Source: Sutcliffiella rhizosphaerae (lineage in GTDB: Bacteria > Bacillota > Bacilli > Bacillales > Bacillaceae_I). From it: a stretch of 64,000 nt of DNA. Where the stretch lies: NCBI RefSeq assembly GCF_917563925.1, contig NZ_CAKJTJ010000013.1, forward strand, positions 34,247 to 98,246, given 5' to 3'. The notes under the pieces are model-generated. The model made no database searches and was not told where the DNA came from. It saw only the letters and a list, made by a program, of their open reading frames with translations. Below, piece by piece: positions 45,491 to 54,589 of the stretch. Position numbers and translations under genes: made by a program. Position 1 is the stretch's first letter; each line of letters begins with the position of its first letter.

Positions 45491-46504
45491 TTAATAATTC
45501 ATTTTTAGTTGAGAAAAGTCTACTTCTCCGTCTTCTACTAAATGACACGCAGATTGTTGGTTTTTCCCTGGAATAGCATGAAGCTGTGGCTCTTCCGTTC
45601 TGCAACGATCAAATGCAAATGGACAGCGCGTATGGAAGCGGCAACCTTGTGGCGGATCAATTGGAGAAGGAACATCTCCTTTAAGAATGATTCGTTCTTT
45701 TTTCTGCTCTAGGTTTGTGCTCGGAATCGCTGATAGCAATGCTTTCGTATAAGGATGTTGAGGGTTTGCAAAAAGAGCATCTTTATCTGCTATCTCAACA
45801 ATTTTTCCTAAATACATAACAATAATTCTATCTGAAATATGGCGAACAACTCCCAAGTCATGGGAAATAAAGAGATACGTTAATTTAAACTCACGTTGAA
45901 GCTTTTTCAATAAGTTTAAAACCTGTGCCTGGATGGACACATCAAGGGCAGATACCGCTTCATCACATACGATTAATTTAGGATCTACAGACAACGCACG
46001 AGCAATACCGATACGCTGGCGTTGACCTCCACTAAATTCATGTGGATGGCGGTCTATTTGATGGGCACCAATTCCAACTGTTTCTAAAAGCTCTACAATT
46101 TTTTTACGTCGATCCTTACGAGGAACAACATTTTGAATCTCCAATGCTTCCTCTAAGATCTGACTAACGGTTTGACGAGGGTTAAGAGATGCATACGGAT
46201 CTTGGAAAATAATTTGCAAATCTTTACGCTTTTTTCTCATTTGAGATTTGTTTAATGAAAGTAAATCTTCTCCCTGGAATGTTACTTCGCCTGAATAAGG
46301 ATTATCTAAACGAAGGATTGCACGTCCAGTTGTTGATTTTCCACAGCCGGACTCACCAACTATACTAACCGTTTCCCCTTCCTTTACTGTGAAACTGATA
46401 TCATCCACAGCTTTTACATGGTTAACGGTTCTCCCAAAAAATCCACCTTTAATAGGAAAGTATTGTTTTAAATTTTTAACTTCTAACAATGTTTCATTAC
46501 TCAT
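45491..46504 (-). CDS. Oligopeptide/dipeptide ABC transporter ATP-binding protein (OppF/DppF type)
   Basis: A 337-residue ABC ATPase. It has Walker A GESGCGKST, Q-loop IFQDPYASLNPRQTV, signature FSGGQRQRIGIARAL, Walker B LIVCDEAVSALD and the switch His in LFISHDLGVV. The C-terminal oligo_HPY extension contains the cysteines of GCRFHTRCPFAFDRC, which bind an Fe-S cluster in related transporters. It powers peptide import with the DppD-like subunit. It overlaps that gene by 8 bp. The ATG at 46504 follows GAGGAGG at 12 bp. Confidence 0.92.
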   Translation of the reverse strand: MSNETLLEVKNLKQYFPIKGGFFGRTVNHVKAVDDISFTVKEGETVSIVGESGCGKSTTGRAILRLDNPYSGEVTFQGEDLLSLNKSQMRKKRKDLQIIFQDPYASLNPRQTVSQILEEALEIQNVVPRKDRRKKIVELLETVGIGAHQIDRHPHEFSGGQRQRIGIARALSVDPKLIVCDEAVSALDVSIQAQVLNLLKKLQREFKLTYLFISHDLGVVRHISDRIIVMYLGKIVEIADKDALFANPQHPYTKALLSAIPSTNLEQKKERIILKGDVPSPIDPPQGCRFHTRCPFAFDRCRTEEPQLHAIPGKNQQSACHLVEDGEVDFSQLKMNY

Positions 46505-47519
46505 GGCTTGCAGCAACCTCCTCATCTTCCCACTTGTCAGAGTAAATCCAGCAACGTACTTGGTCGCCATCTTCCGCTTCTATTAAATCAGGTAGATTGT
46601 TGCGGCAAATGTCCTTCGCATGTGGACAACGTGGTGCAAAACGGCACCCTGTTGGAAGGTTAAAAGGACTAGGAACAGAACCATGTATTACAGATAATTC
46701 ACCTTCTACATCTTCATCATGCTTTGGTACTGAGTTTAATAGACCAACTGTATATGGGTGCTTAGGATCGGAGAAAATAGTCTTAACGTCTGCATACTCC
46801 ACTACTTTTCCACAATACATAACCGCTACCTTATCACACATTTCGGCAACTACACCGAGGTCATGGGTAATTAGCATCAACGAAGTTCCTAGCTCCTCTT
46901 GTAGATTTTTCATTAAATCTAGTATTTGAGCTTGAATCGTTACATCTAGTGCGGTAGTAGGTTCATCGGCAATTAATAGCTCTGGATTACATGCAAGTGC
47001 AATTGCAATCATGACACGCTGGCGCATTCCTCCAGATAGTTCAAAAGGATATTGCTTTGCACGCTTTTCTGGTGAAGGAATACCTACAAGTCGTAGCATA
47101 TCTACTGCTTTTACCCATGCTGCATTCTTTCCTAACTTTTGGTGAATGCGAACTGACTCTGCAATTTGCTCCCCACAAGTCAATGTTGGATTCAAAGAGG
47201 TCATCGGTTCTTGGAAAATCATTGAAATGTTATTTCCACGAAGATTCCTCATTTCCTTTTTCGTTTTATCAATGAGATTTTCACCTTTGAAAATAATTTC
47301 TCCACCAACTATTTTTCCAACTCCATCTTGAAGAAGTCGCATAATAGAAAGGGATGTAATACTTTTTCCCGACCCAGATTCACCTACGATTCCAAGGGTC
47401 TTCCCCTTCTCAATAGAAAAATCCACGCCATCAACTGCCTTTACTTCTCCACTATCTGTGAAAAAGGAAGTTTTTAGGCCTTTCACTTCTAATATTTTAT
47501 CGCTTTTAGCTGTAGTCAT
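46497..47519 (-). CDS. Oligopeptide/dipeptide ABC transporter ATP-binding protein (OppD/DppD type)
   Basis: A 340-residue ABC ATPase paired with the OppF/DppF-type subunit. It has Walker [11 protein letters not shown]-loop [11 protein letters not shown], signature [15 protein letters not shown], Walker [13 protein letters not shown] and switch [13 protein letters not shown]. The C-terminal oligo_HPY region has the [15 protein letters not shown] cysteines. The ATG at 47519 follows AAGGACGG. A GTG three codons earlier is also possible. It is the third gene of the permease operon. Confidence 0.92.
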   Translation of the reverse strand: MTTAKSDKILEVKGLKTSFFTDSGEVKAVDGVDFSIEKGKTLGIVGESGSGKSITSLSIMRLLQDGVGKIVGGEIIFKGENLIDKTKKEMRNLRGNNISMIFQEPMTSLNPTLTCGEQIAESVRIHQKLGKNAAWVKAVDMLRLVGIPSPEKRAKQYPFELSGGMRQRVMIAIALACNPELLIADEPTTALDVTIQAQILDLMKNLQEELGTSLMLITHDLGVVAEMCDKVAVMYCGKVVEYADVKTIFSDPKHPYTVGLLNSVPKHDEDVEGELSVIHGSVPSPFNLPTGCRFAPRCPHAKDICRNNLPDLIEAEDGDQVRCWIYSDKWEDEEVAASHE

Positions 47520-47534
47520 TTTTTTCACCGTCCT

Positions 47535-48461
47535 TTAGTTAAGGTCTATACGTTTGTTAATTAAACGGTATGAGATATCCACTAGGAAGTTTACTAATAC
47601 GAACATCAGCGTACATACAAGAATTGTTCCTTGTACCATAGGGAAGTCACGCATAGTAATCGACTGTATGATAAGACGTCCTAATCCATTAATCGCAAAA
47701 ACCGTTTCTGTAATTACTGCACCGCCTAGCAAACCACCAAATTGTATACCTACAACTGTCACTACTGGAATAAGTGCATTACGTAAGGCATGCTTATATA
47801 TTACTAATTTATCACTAACACCTTTAGCATACGCTGTTCTGATATAGTCCTGATCAATAACATCCAGCATACTGGAACGAGTCATACGAGCAATAATTGC
47901 TGCCCCACCAGTACCTAACGTAATGATAGGAAGAATCATCTGTTTCCAATCATTTCCCCATCCCGCAACAGGAAGCCATCCAAGATTTACCGAGAATAGA
48001 TAAATCAACATAATTCCTAACCAAAAGTTTGGCATGGATACTCCAAACAAAGCTACGATCATAAGGGAAGTATCTGCAAATGTGTATTTTCTTGTCGCAG
48101 AAATAATACCGGCAATTAGACCCATAAACACGGATAGGACTGTCCCCCATAAAGCAAGTTCTACTGTAATCCAAAACCTACTGCTAAAGATTTCTGAAGT
48201 AACATCACGATTAGTACGAACCGAAGTACCTAAGTCACCTTGGATCGCATTACCTATATAACTAAAATACTGAACATGTAAAGGTTCATTTAATCCGAGT
48301 TTTTCACGCATTGCTTCAATCTGTTCAGGGTTTGCTTGTTCCCCTGCCATAATCTGAGCTGCATCCCCAGGTATCAGATGCACCATCATAAATACTGCTA
48401 GTGTAACTCCAAACAGAACTGGAATCGTTTGGAAAAGTCTTCGTATGATAAAAATAAGCAT
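47535..48461 (-). CDS. Peptide ABC transporter permease (OppB/DppB type)
   Basis: A 308-residue membrane protein with six helices. N-terminal VTLAVFMMVHLIPGDAA and the EAA loop RTAYAKGVSDKLVIYKHALRNALIPVVT are typical of the DppB/OppB branch. The periplasm-facing loop GEQANPEQIEAMREKLGLNEPLHVQYF is the usual family insert. It forms the channel with the DppC-like protein encoded just upstream (21 bp). Confidence 0.92.
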   Translation of the reverse strand: MLIFIIRRLFQTIPVLFGVTLAVFMMVHLIPGDAAQIMAGEQANPEQIEAMREKLGLNEPLHVQYFSYIGNAIQGDLGTSVRTNRDVTSEIFSSRFWITVELALWGTVLSVFMGLIAGIISATRKYTFADTSLMIVALFGVSMPNFWLGIMLIYLFSVNLGWLPVAGWGNDWKQMILPIITLGTGGAAIIARMTRSSMLDVIDQDYIRTAYAKGVSDKLVIYKHALRNALIPVVTVVGIQFGGLLGGAVITETVFAINGLGRLIIQSITMRDFPMVQGTILVCTLMFVLVNFLVDISYRLINKRIDLN

Positions 48462-48482
48462 ATTAATTCACCTTCTTTTCCA

Positions 48483-49382
48483 TTATTTTCTCGATTTTGG
48501 ATCTAACGCGTCACGCAGTCCATCACCCATTAAGTTAAATCCAATAACGACCAGCAAGATAACAAGTCCAGGGAATAAAGTGATATGTGGTGCCTGTGCT
48601 AAATAAGCACGACCTTGACTCAGCATTGCACCCCACTCAGCAGTCGGCGGTCTTGTTCCCATTCCCAGGAAAGATAAGGCACTTGCTGTAATAATGGCAG
48701 AAGCAATATATAATGTTGCTTGTACAATAATTGGAGACATAATATTCGGTAAAATGTGACGGAAGATAATTCTCCCATCTCTAGAGCCCATAGCTCTTAT
48801 TGCATCTACATATTCAAGTTTTTTCACGCTAAGAGTTGATCCACGTACAATCCTCGCAAAAGATGGAATCGCATAAAACGCAACTGCAATAATTACGTTT
48901 CTTGTGCTTGCACCTAATACACTTACAATTGCCAAAGCAAGTAGAATACCTGGGAAAGCAAGTAAAATATCACAAATTCGCATTATCAAACTATCTACCC
49001 ATCTCCCATAATAACCAGCAACGATTCCTAACGTTACTCCTACTATAGCACCTAATAATGTAGAGACAAATCCAATCCCTAATGAGACTCTAGTCCCAAA
49101 TAGAAGACGACTGAAAATATCCCTTCCCATTTCATCTGTACCTAAATAGTGTTCTGCAGACGGGCCTTGAAGCTTATTCATGACATTTGGAGTATTTGGG
49201 TCATGAGTAGCAAGCAATGGGGCAAATATCCCCAAGATAATGACTAATATAATAATAAAGGTCCCCGCAAGGGCTGCTTTATTTTTAGCCAGTCTTTTGT
49301 AGAAAGTCCGCCAACGGAGCGCCTTTGTATTATCAAATGTAACCGGAACTCCTGTTGTCGTTTGTGGTTGTGGTTGACTCAT
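48483..49382 (-). CDS. Peptide ABC transporter permease (OppC/DppC type)
   Basis: A 299-residue permease with an N-terminal cytoplasmic stretch and six helices. It contains the GTDEMGRDIFSRLLFG motif of DppC-like proteins and the EAA loop DAIRAMGSRDGRIIFRHILPNIMSPIIVQ. First gene of the operon dppC-dppB-dppD-dppF. The binding protein gene is divergent on the other strand, 368 bp away, an arrangement that can share regulation. The substrate may be di- or oligopeptides or glutathione. Confidence 0.92.
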   Translation of the reverse strand: MSQPQPQTTTGVPVTFDNTKALRWRTFYKRLAKNKAALAGTFIIILVIILGIFAPLLATHDPNTPNVMNKLQGPSAEHYLGTDEMGRDIFSRLLFGTRVSLGIGFVSTLLGAIVGVTLGIVAGYYGRWVDSLIMRICDILLAFPGILLALAIVSVLGASTRNVIIAVAFYAIPSFARIVRGSTLSVKKLEYVDAIRAMGSRDGRIIFRHILPNIMSPIIVQATLYIASAIITASALSFLGMGTRPPTAEWGAMLSQGRAYLAQAPHITLFPGLVILLVVIGFNLMGDGLRDALDPKSRK

Positions 49383-49507
49383 AGGTTCTTCTCATCCCTT
49401 CATCTCTTTGTAACAAAGTTAATAATTCTAAATTTTCCACATAACTAGTTCTATAATATCTACTATTTTGTAATATTACAATAGTTTTAAAGAGTCATAG
49501 GATACAT

Positions 49508-49522
49508 AATTTTTAGAAACCT
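49508..49522. promoter_or_regulatory. Candidate CodY box in the divergent peptide-transporter region
   Basis: AATTTTTAGAAACCT matches the CodY consensus AATTTTCWGAAAATT at 12 of 15 positions. It lies between the permease operon and the binding protein gene. A weaker match, AATTTTCAGTTTTTA, lies at about 49656-49670 between the -35 and -10 of the plus-strand promoter. CodY controls many peptide permeases. The rest of 49383-49750 is AT-rich. Confidence 0.4.
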
Positions 49523-49650
49523 TATTTCTACATATAAATTAACCTTCATTATATACAAGAAAAAATTAATAAAAACGTAATATTTTGGAAAAAATAGGAC
49601 TTTATTATTACAAAAATAATAAATTTGTTAAAATTCTTGTAAAAGAACTC

Positions 49651-49679
49651 TTGTGAATTTTCAGTTTTTAGATTATTAT
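49651..49679 (+). promoter_or_regulatory. Candidate promoter of the peptide-binding protein gene
   Basis: TTGTGA (49651-49656), 17 bp, TATTAT (49674-49679), about 70 bp before the start codon. Confidence 0.55.
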
Positions 49680-49750
49680 AAATATCAATCGTGGCAAAAC
49701 CACTGATTACATTTTCGTAAAAAACAATTTCTTCAAGGGGGTAATTTTAC

Positions 49751-51349
49751 ATGAAAGCGAAAAAGAATGTATTTATCTTGCTTCTTCTTTCACTTATGCT
49801 AGTACTTTCAGCATGTAGTGGTGGAAATGGCAGCAGCACACCTACTAACGGAAACGGCAATGGTAATAGCGGTTCCGAAGATGGTGAAGAAGTAGTAGGC
49901 CAAGAAGGCGGAGAGTTAGTATATGTAGTGTCTTCTGACGCACCAACACTTGATCCACACGGAATGAACGATACTGCAACAACAAACGTAACAACCCAAA
50001 TTTTTGATCGTTTAACTGAATATGCAGAAGACGGAAGCGTTATTCCATCTTTAGCAGAATCTTTTGAGCCTATCGACGAGTTAACTTGGGAGTTCAAATT
50101 ACGTGAAGGCGTTAAATTCCACGATGGCACTGATTTCAATGCTGATGCAGTAAAAATGTCCATTGAGCGTATTATTGATCCTGAATTTGCTTCTCCACGT
50201 GCAGTTGTACTTAACATGATTACAGAAGTAATTGCAGTAGATGAGCACACTGTTCAATTCAAAACAGAAAAGCCATTTGCTCCACTTCCAGCTCACTTAG
50301 CACATAACGCTGGATCTATCATTGCTCCATCTGCAATCGAAGCAGAAAACAATGAAGAGTCTACTGTTGATGAAAACCCAATCGGAACTGGTCCATTCGC
50401 ATTCGAATCTTGGAACCGTGGTTCTGAAATCGTATTAAAGAAAAATGCAGATTACTGGAATGGTGCTCCAAGTCTTGAAACAATTAAATTTGTAAACGTA
50501 CCAGAACAAGCAACTCGTGTATCTATGCTTGAAACTGGTGAAGCTCAAGTAATGCAAGTTGGTTCTTCTGACGTTGATCGTGTAGAAGGAATGGCTGATA
50601 TCGAACTGCTAACGATTCGTGGTACTCGTATGGATTATGTAGGATTCAATATGAACAAAGAGCCATTTAACATTAAAGAAGTTCGTCAAGCAATCTCTAT
50701 GGCAATCAACAAAACAGATATCGTTGACGGTATCTTAGACGGTCAAGGTGTACCTGCAGTAGGTCCTCTTGCACCTACAGTAGTTGGTAACTACCAAGAT
50801 CTTAAACCACTTGATTACGATATAGAAGCTGCTAAAGCACTACTTGCTGAAGCTGGTTTCGATAATGGTTTTGAAACAACACTTTATGTAAACACAGGTT
50901 CTGCTGAGCGTGAGCAAATTGCAACACTTGTTCAAGCACAGTTGAAAGAAATCGGAATCACTGTTAATATTGAACCAATCGAGTGGGGTGCTTTCCTTGA
51001 CGCAACAGGAAATGGGGAGCACGAAATGTTCATCCTTGGTTGGACTACTGTAACTGGTGATGCTGATTACGGTTTATATGCTTTATTCCACTCTTCTCAG
51101 TTCGGTACGCCTGGTAACCGTTCATTCTACAAGAACGATCGTGTAGATGAATTACTTGATGCAGCTCGTTCTGAAACAGATCAAGCTCAACGTGATGTAG
51201 CTTACAAAGAAATCTCTGAAATCCTTGTTGATGAAGCACCAATGGTTTACTTACAGCACCCAGACTTTGTTTATGGTACTAACAAAGCATCTGGATTATT
51301 TGTAAACTTCAGTGGAACTCCTTACTTCCACGGTGTGAAGCTTCAATAA
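49751..51349 (+). CDS. Peptide ABC transporter substrate-binding lipoprotein
   Basis: A 532-residue SBP family 5 lipoprotein. Lipobox LSAC (C22) is followed by a Gly/Asn/Ser linker to about residue 55. The domain begins ELVYVVSSDAPTLDPHGMND and includes VKFHDGTDFNADAVKMSIERI (family signature) and PIGTGPFAFESW. It captures peptides at the cell surface for the divergent permease operon. Codon use is biased to frequent codons, which suggests high expression. The ATG follows AAGGGGG. Such binding proteins also re-import signalling peptides. Confidence 0.93.
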   Translation: MKAKKNVFILLLLSLMLVLSACSGGNGSSTPTNGNGNGNSGSEDGEEVVGQEGGELVYVVSSDAPTLDPHGMNDTATTNVTTQIFDRLTEYAEDGSVIPSLAESFEPIDELTWEFKLREGVKFHDGTDFNADAVKMSIERIIDPEFASPRAVVLNMITEVIAVDEHTVQFKTEKPFAPLPAHLAHNAGSIIAPSAIEAENNEESTVDENPIGTGPFAFESWNRGSEIVLKKNADYWNGAPSLETIKFVNVPEQATRVSMLETGEAQVMQVGSSDVDRVEGMADIELLTIRGTRMDYVGFNMNKEPFNIKEVRQAISMAINKTDIVDGILDGQGVPAVGPLAPTVVGNYQDLKPLDYDIEAAKALLAEAGFDNGFETTLYVNTGSAEREQIATLVQAQLKEIGITVNIEPIEWGAFLDATGNGEHEMFILGWTTVTGDADYGLYALFHSSQFGTPGNRSFYKNDRVDELLDAARSETDQAQRDVAYKEISEILVDEAPMVYLQHPDFVYGTNKASGLFVNFSGTPYFHGVKLQ

Positions 51350-51360
51350 TTTCCAAAAGG

Positions 51361-51393
51361 AAACCCCTGACCATAAAAGTCAGGGGTTTTTAT
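51361..51393. terminator. Terminator after the peptide-binding protein gene
   Basis: AACCCCTGAC and GTCAGGGGTT form a 10-bp stem, then TTTTAT on the plus strand and an A-rich side for the convergent kinase gene, whose stop lies in the tail. Confidence 0.88.
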
Positions 51394-52649
51394 ATGTTTA
51401 ATTCTTTTTGTTTCGGAAGTTTAATAAAGAAAGTTGTACCTTTTCCATTCTCACTTTTAACATCAATTTTACCTTGAAGCAATTCTATTATTTGATAGGT
51501 TATCGTCAGTCCGATTCCAGTACCTTTATCTTTTGTTGAATAAAATGGAGTTCCTAAACGTTCGAGTTGTTCACTGGACATGCCTATTCCATCATCTACT
51601 ATCTCTATTAAAACGTCATCTTCTTTACTAGTAAGGTAAATTGCTATATTTCCGCCATTTTCCACTGCTTCGACGCCATTTTTTATTAAATTAATTAATA
51701 CCTGTTTGATTTCATCCTTATTTGCCTTTATGTACAAATCTTGTTCAACACTAGTATAAATTTTTATGTTTTTAATACTCGTATAGCTGGACATGAGCTG
51801 TATTACATTTTCTACTTGTTGTGACAAATTAATAATACTAATTCCCTGTTTATTAGGTTTTGCAAGTGACAGATAATCTTGAATAATTACCTGTGCACGG
51901 TCTAATTCTTCAATGGATATGTCCATAAACCTTCGTTGTGCAGCATTTAAATTTTCATCCTCCTTCATTAACTGCAAAAATCCTCTTGTGGCAGTCATTG
52001 GATTCCTAACCTCATGCGCAACTGAAGCAGCAAGTTCACTCACTACTTTTAGCTTTTCTGCTCTTTGTACTTCATACTGTAAAATAGTTTGCGTTTTTAG
52101 GTTTTCAATAATTAAAATTGCTGTACATAATGACACCCAGGTTATGCTAGAAACGATCAGTGTAACCAACATATCAGAGTGACCCCCGATAAAGGATTGC
52201 CTAATTAATCTTGTAACCGTAACGATTAAAAAGATAGATGAAATGATTACTATTTTTTTCCTCACTGGAATTGCTGAATAAATTCCTTTAGCTATCCCTA
52301 GTAACACTCCAACTACTAAATAATTCACTATCGTATATAAAAATAGGTTGCTCGAATAAAAGAAGAGGTACAGAAACATAGTGACAACTACAACGTACCC
52401 AGAAAGCCATCCACCATATAAAAATGCTAAAATGACAGGGATTAATTTTTGATCATAAAAAGTCCCTTCTGTTACTTCAATCGGAAAGGACATAGTACAA
52501 TACAACATGACTAGTAGCGTTACGAGAAAACGGAAATTTACTTCCGTATCTTTCCCATCAGCTTTCTTGTTTAAAAACTGATAATAAAAAAGGATTGGAA
52601 ATAGGATAATTAATACATGGTATAAAACAAATTTAATATCTTCAAACAT
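51390..52649 (-). CDS. KinB-like sporulation sensor histidine kinase
   Basis: A 419-residue membrane kinase with six to seven helices in residues 1-185 and no large outer domain. HisKA has ASVAHEVRNPMTATRGF (H212). HATPase motifs are complete: NLIKNGVEA (N-box), DDGIGM, F-box FYSTKDKGTG and GIGLTI. Length and layout match B. subtilis KinB (about 428 residues), one of the kinases that feed the Spo0A phosphorelay. It is the intact relative of the degenerate kinase at 34509-35777. It is monocistronic and convergent with the binding protein gene. The signal is unknown. Confidence 0.82.
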   Translation of the reverse strand: MFEDIKFVLYHVLIILFPILFYYQFLNKKADGKDTEVNFRFLVTLLVMLYCTMSFPIEVTEGTFYDQKLIPVILAFLYGGWLSGYVVVVTMFLYLFFYSSNLFLYTIVNYLVVGVLLGIAKGIYSAIPVRKKIVIISSIFLIVTVTRLIRQSFIGGHSDMLVTLIVSSITWVSLCTAILIIENLKTQTILQYEVQRAEKLKVVSELAASVAHEVRNPMTATRGFLQLMKEDENLNAAQRRFMDISIEELDRAQVIIQDYLSLAKPNKQGISIINLSQQVENVIQLMSSYTSIKNIKIYTSVEQDLYIKANKDEIKQVLINLIKNGVEAVENGGNIAIYLTSKEDDVLIEIVDDGIGMSSEQLERLGTPFYSTKDKGTGIGLTITYQIIELLQGKIDVKSENGKGTTFFIKLPKQKELNI

Positions 52650-52828
52650 TCCAATCTCCTCTACAATTTTTTCAATCTATTCATTGATTTCGACTAACTA
52701 CTTCCAAACTCCTTTATTAATTTAATTGCAGTAGTGTATTCAACTTGCACGGAAAAATGAAAAAACGCATGAAATCAAGAGAGTTACTTTCTTGGTTTCA
52801 TGCATTTATTCATATCAAAAGGGCTTTG

Positions 52829-53998
52829 CTATGCAAATTTCTTCCTCTCTTCCTTTTTAAAAAATTCTTTCATTGCGTGAAATACATCTGGTTTTTGTTT
52901 TAGTATATAGTGACGAAATTTTTCATCGTTTACATTTTTATAGGCCGACATTAAGGTGGAGTGACGATTATATTGATTTACTTCTCCATATCCAAACATA
53001 TTGGATACTTTCATTAATTCACCGACTAGTTTGACACATCGTTGGTTATCCGATGTGAGATTATCTCCATCTGAAAAATGAAAAGGATAAATATTGAATC
53101 TTGCCGGATTATATTTATTTTCAATCAATTCCAATGCTTTACGGTATGCTGAAGAGCAGATAGTACCCCCACTCTCTCCTTTTGAGAAGAAATCTTCTTC
53201 ACTAACGACTCTTGCCTCTGTATGATGCGCAATAAATTCAATATCCACTGTTTCATATTTCGTTCTCAAGAACCTGGTCATCCAAAAATAGAAGCTTCTA
53301 GCCATATATTTTTCCCACATTCCCATTGATCCGCTCGTATCCATCATCATCAAAACGACCGCTTTCGAATCTGGCTTAACGACTTCGTTCCATGTTTTGA
53401 ATTTCAAATCCTCTTTAAATATTGGATGAAAACTAGCTTTGCCTTTCATTGCATTCCGTTTGTAAGCAGACATCATTGTCCTTTTTTTATCTATATTTCC
53501 CATAAGACCTGTTCGCCTAATATCGTTAAATTCATAATGTTCAATGATATTCTCAGCTCGTTCTTTCTGCTTTAGGTTTGGAAGTTCCAATTGATTAAAA
53601 AGAGCTGTTTCAAGATCCATTAACGAAACCTCTGCTTCGTAATAATCCTCCCCAGCTTGATCTCCCGCTCCTTCTCCCTTACCTGGACCTTTTTGCTGAC
53701 CTGACCCGTCTCTGGCAACAACATCACCGACTTGACTGTCTCCATCTCCCTGGCCAACATGCTTGTTTTTGTCATAATTATAACGAATTCTGTATTCATC
53801 TAGAGACCTAATTGGAATTTTTACGACCTCTCTACCATTAGACATGACTATATTCTCTTCAGTAATAAGATCTGGCAAGTTATTTTTAATAGCCTCCTGG
53901 ACCTTTTCCTGATGGCGTTTTTGGTCGTCGTGGCCTTTTCGATGGAGGGACCAATCCTCTTTGGACACTATAAAATTCGTATCATCTGACATAGTCAT
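52829..53998 (-). CDS. yhbH: Sporulation protein YhbH (DUF444, vWA domain)
   Basis: A 389-residue DUF444 protein. An N-terminal charged region and a Gly/Asp/Gln-rich linker (about 85-115) precede a von Willebrand A-type domain with the MIDAS motif MDTSGSMG at about 222 and a late HFSDGDN segment. In B. subtilis yhbH is a sigma-E gene needed for efficient sporulation. In enterobacteria the homologue YeaH works with YeaG (PrkA). It lies downstream of prkA here. The ATG at 53998 follows GGGAGGG. Confidence 0.93.
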   Translation of the reverse strand: MTMSDDTNFIVSKEDWSLHRKGHDDQKRHQEKVQEAIKNNLPDLITEENIVMSNGREVVKIPIRSLDEYRIRYNYDKNKHVGQGDGDSQVGDVVARDGSGQQKGPGKGEGAGDQAGEDYYEAEVSLMDLETALFNQLELPNLKQKERAENIIEHYEFNDIRRTGLMGNIDKKRTMMSAYKRNAMKGKASFHPIFKEDLKFKTWNEVVKPDSKAVVLMMMDTSGSMGMWEKYMARSFYFWMTRFLRTKYETVDIEFIAHHTEARVVSEEDFFSKGESGGTICSSAYRKALELIENKYNPARFNIYPFHFSDGDNLTSDNQRCVKLVGELMKVSNMFGYGEVNQYNRHSTLMSAYKNVNDEKFRHYILKQKPDVFHAMKEFFKKEERKKFA

Positions 53999-54260
53999 CG
54001 ATATCCCTCCCTATTTAATTAATTTTACGTTTCCAGGAACCTTTTCATAACTTTTTTCATAAACTATCTTGGTGAAATTTTAAAATCCAACCGTTCAATA
54101 CGATGGGGTTGGTTACTCTATCCTATGCACGTTCGATAAATAATTGACAGATTATTAAGAAAATTAGGCTCGTATTTTCATATTTAGACAAGCCTATCTA
54201 CCAATACTGTAATAATAGATTTATGCACAAACAAGATTGTACTATACAAAAAATCCAAAA

Positions 54261-54289
54261 TAAAAACCCTCCTCAACGTGCAGAAGGGT
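54261..54289 (-). terminator. Terminator after the 51-residue gene
   Basis: ACCCTTCT pairs with AGGAGGGT with one mismatch, then TTTTTAT on the minus strand. The remainder of 53999-54260 holds no gene I can support and probably contains the yhbH promoter. Confidence 0.6.
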
Positions 54290-54294
54290 AACAT

Positions 54295-54450
54295 TTACTC
54301 TTTTTCATTTTTGCTATTATTTTTATGCTGCTTTGGACTTCGTTCTTTGTTTGTTTTATTTTCCTTTAACTGTTCCATTTCTTTGGCCAGTTTCTCCATT
54401 TCTGCTTCATTTGGTGCCATTGTATTCTCATAAGCATCTTCTCTCTTCAT
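54295..54450 (-). CDS. Small charged protein, unknown
   Basis: A 51-residue open frame beginning MKREDAYENTMAPNEAEMEK, highly charged (Lys and Glu) with a Lys/Asn-rich tail and no hydrophobic segment. The ATG follows AGAGGTG and a terminator closes it. It lies between prkA and yhbH, so it may be expressed with the sporulation genes. No family recognised. Confidence 0.6.
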   Translation of the reverse strand: MKREDAYENTMAPNEAEMEKLAKEMEQLKENKTNKERSPKQHKNNSKNEKE

Positions 54451-54537
54451 AGGAATCACCTCTTACATTTATTTTTCCCTTTTTAGATAGGAAACAAACC
54501 TACAAAGAAAAAGTCAATATCTTAATGTAAGACAAGC

Positions 54538-54566
54538 TCAGAGCGATACAAACACTCTGAGCCTTG
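54538..54566 (-). terminator. prkA: Stem-loop after prkA
   Basis: GCTCAGAG and CTCTGAGC pair perfectly around an 11-nt loop. The T-rich tract after it (TTGTCTTACATT) is broken, so termination may be partial. Confidence 0.5.
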
Positions 54567-54589
54567 ATCGAGCTTGTAAATTCTATTGC

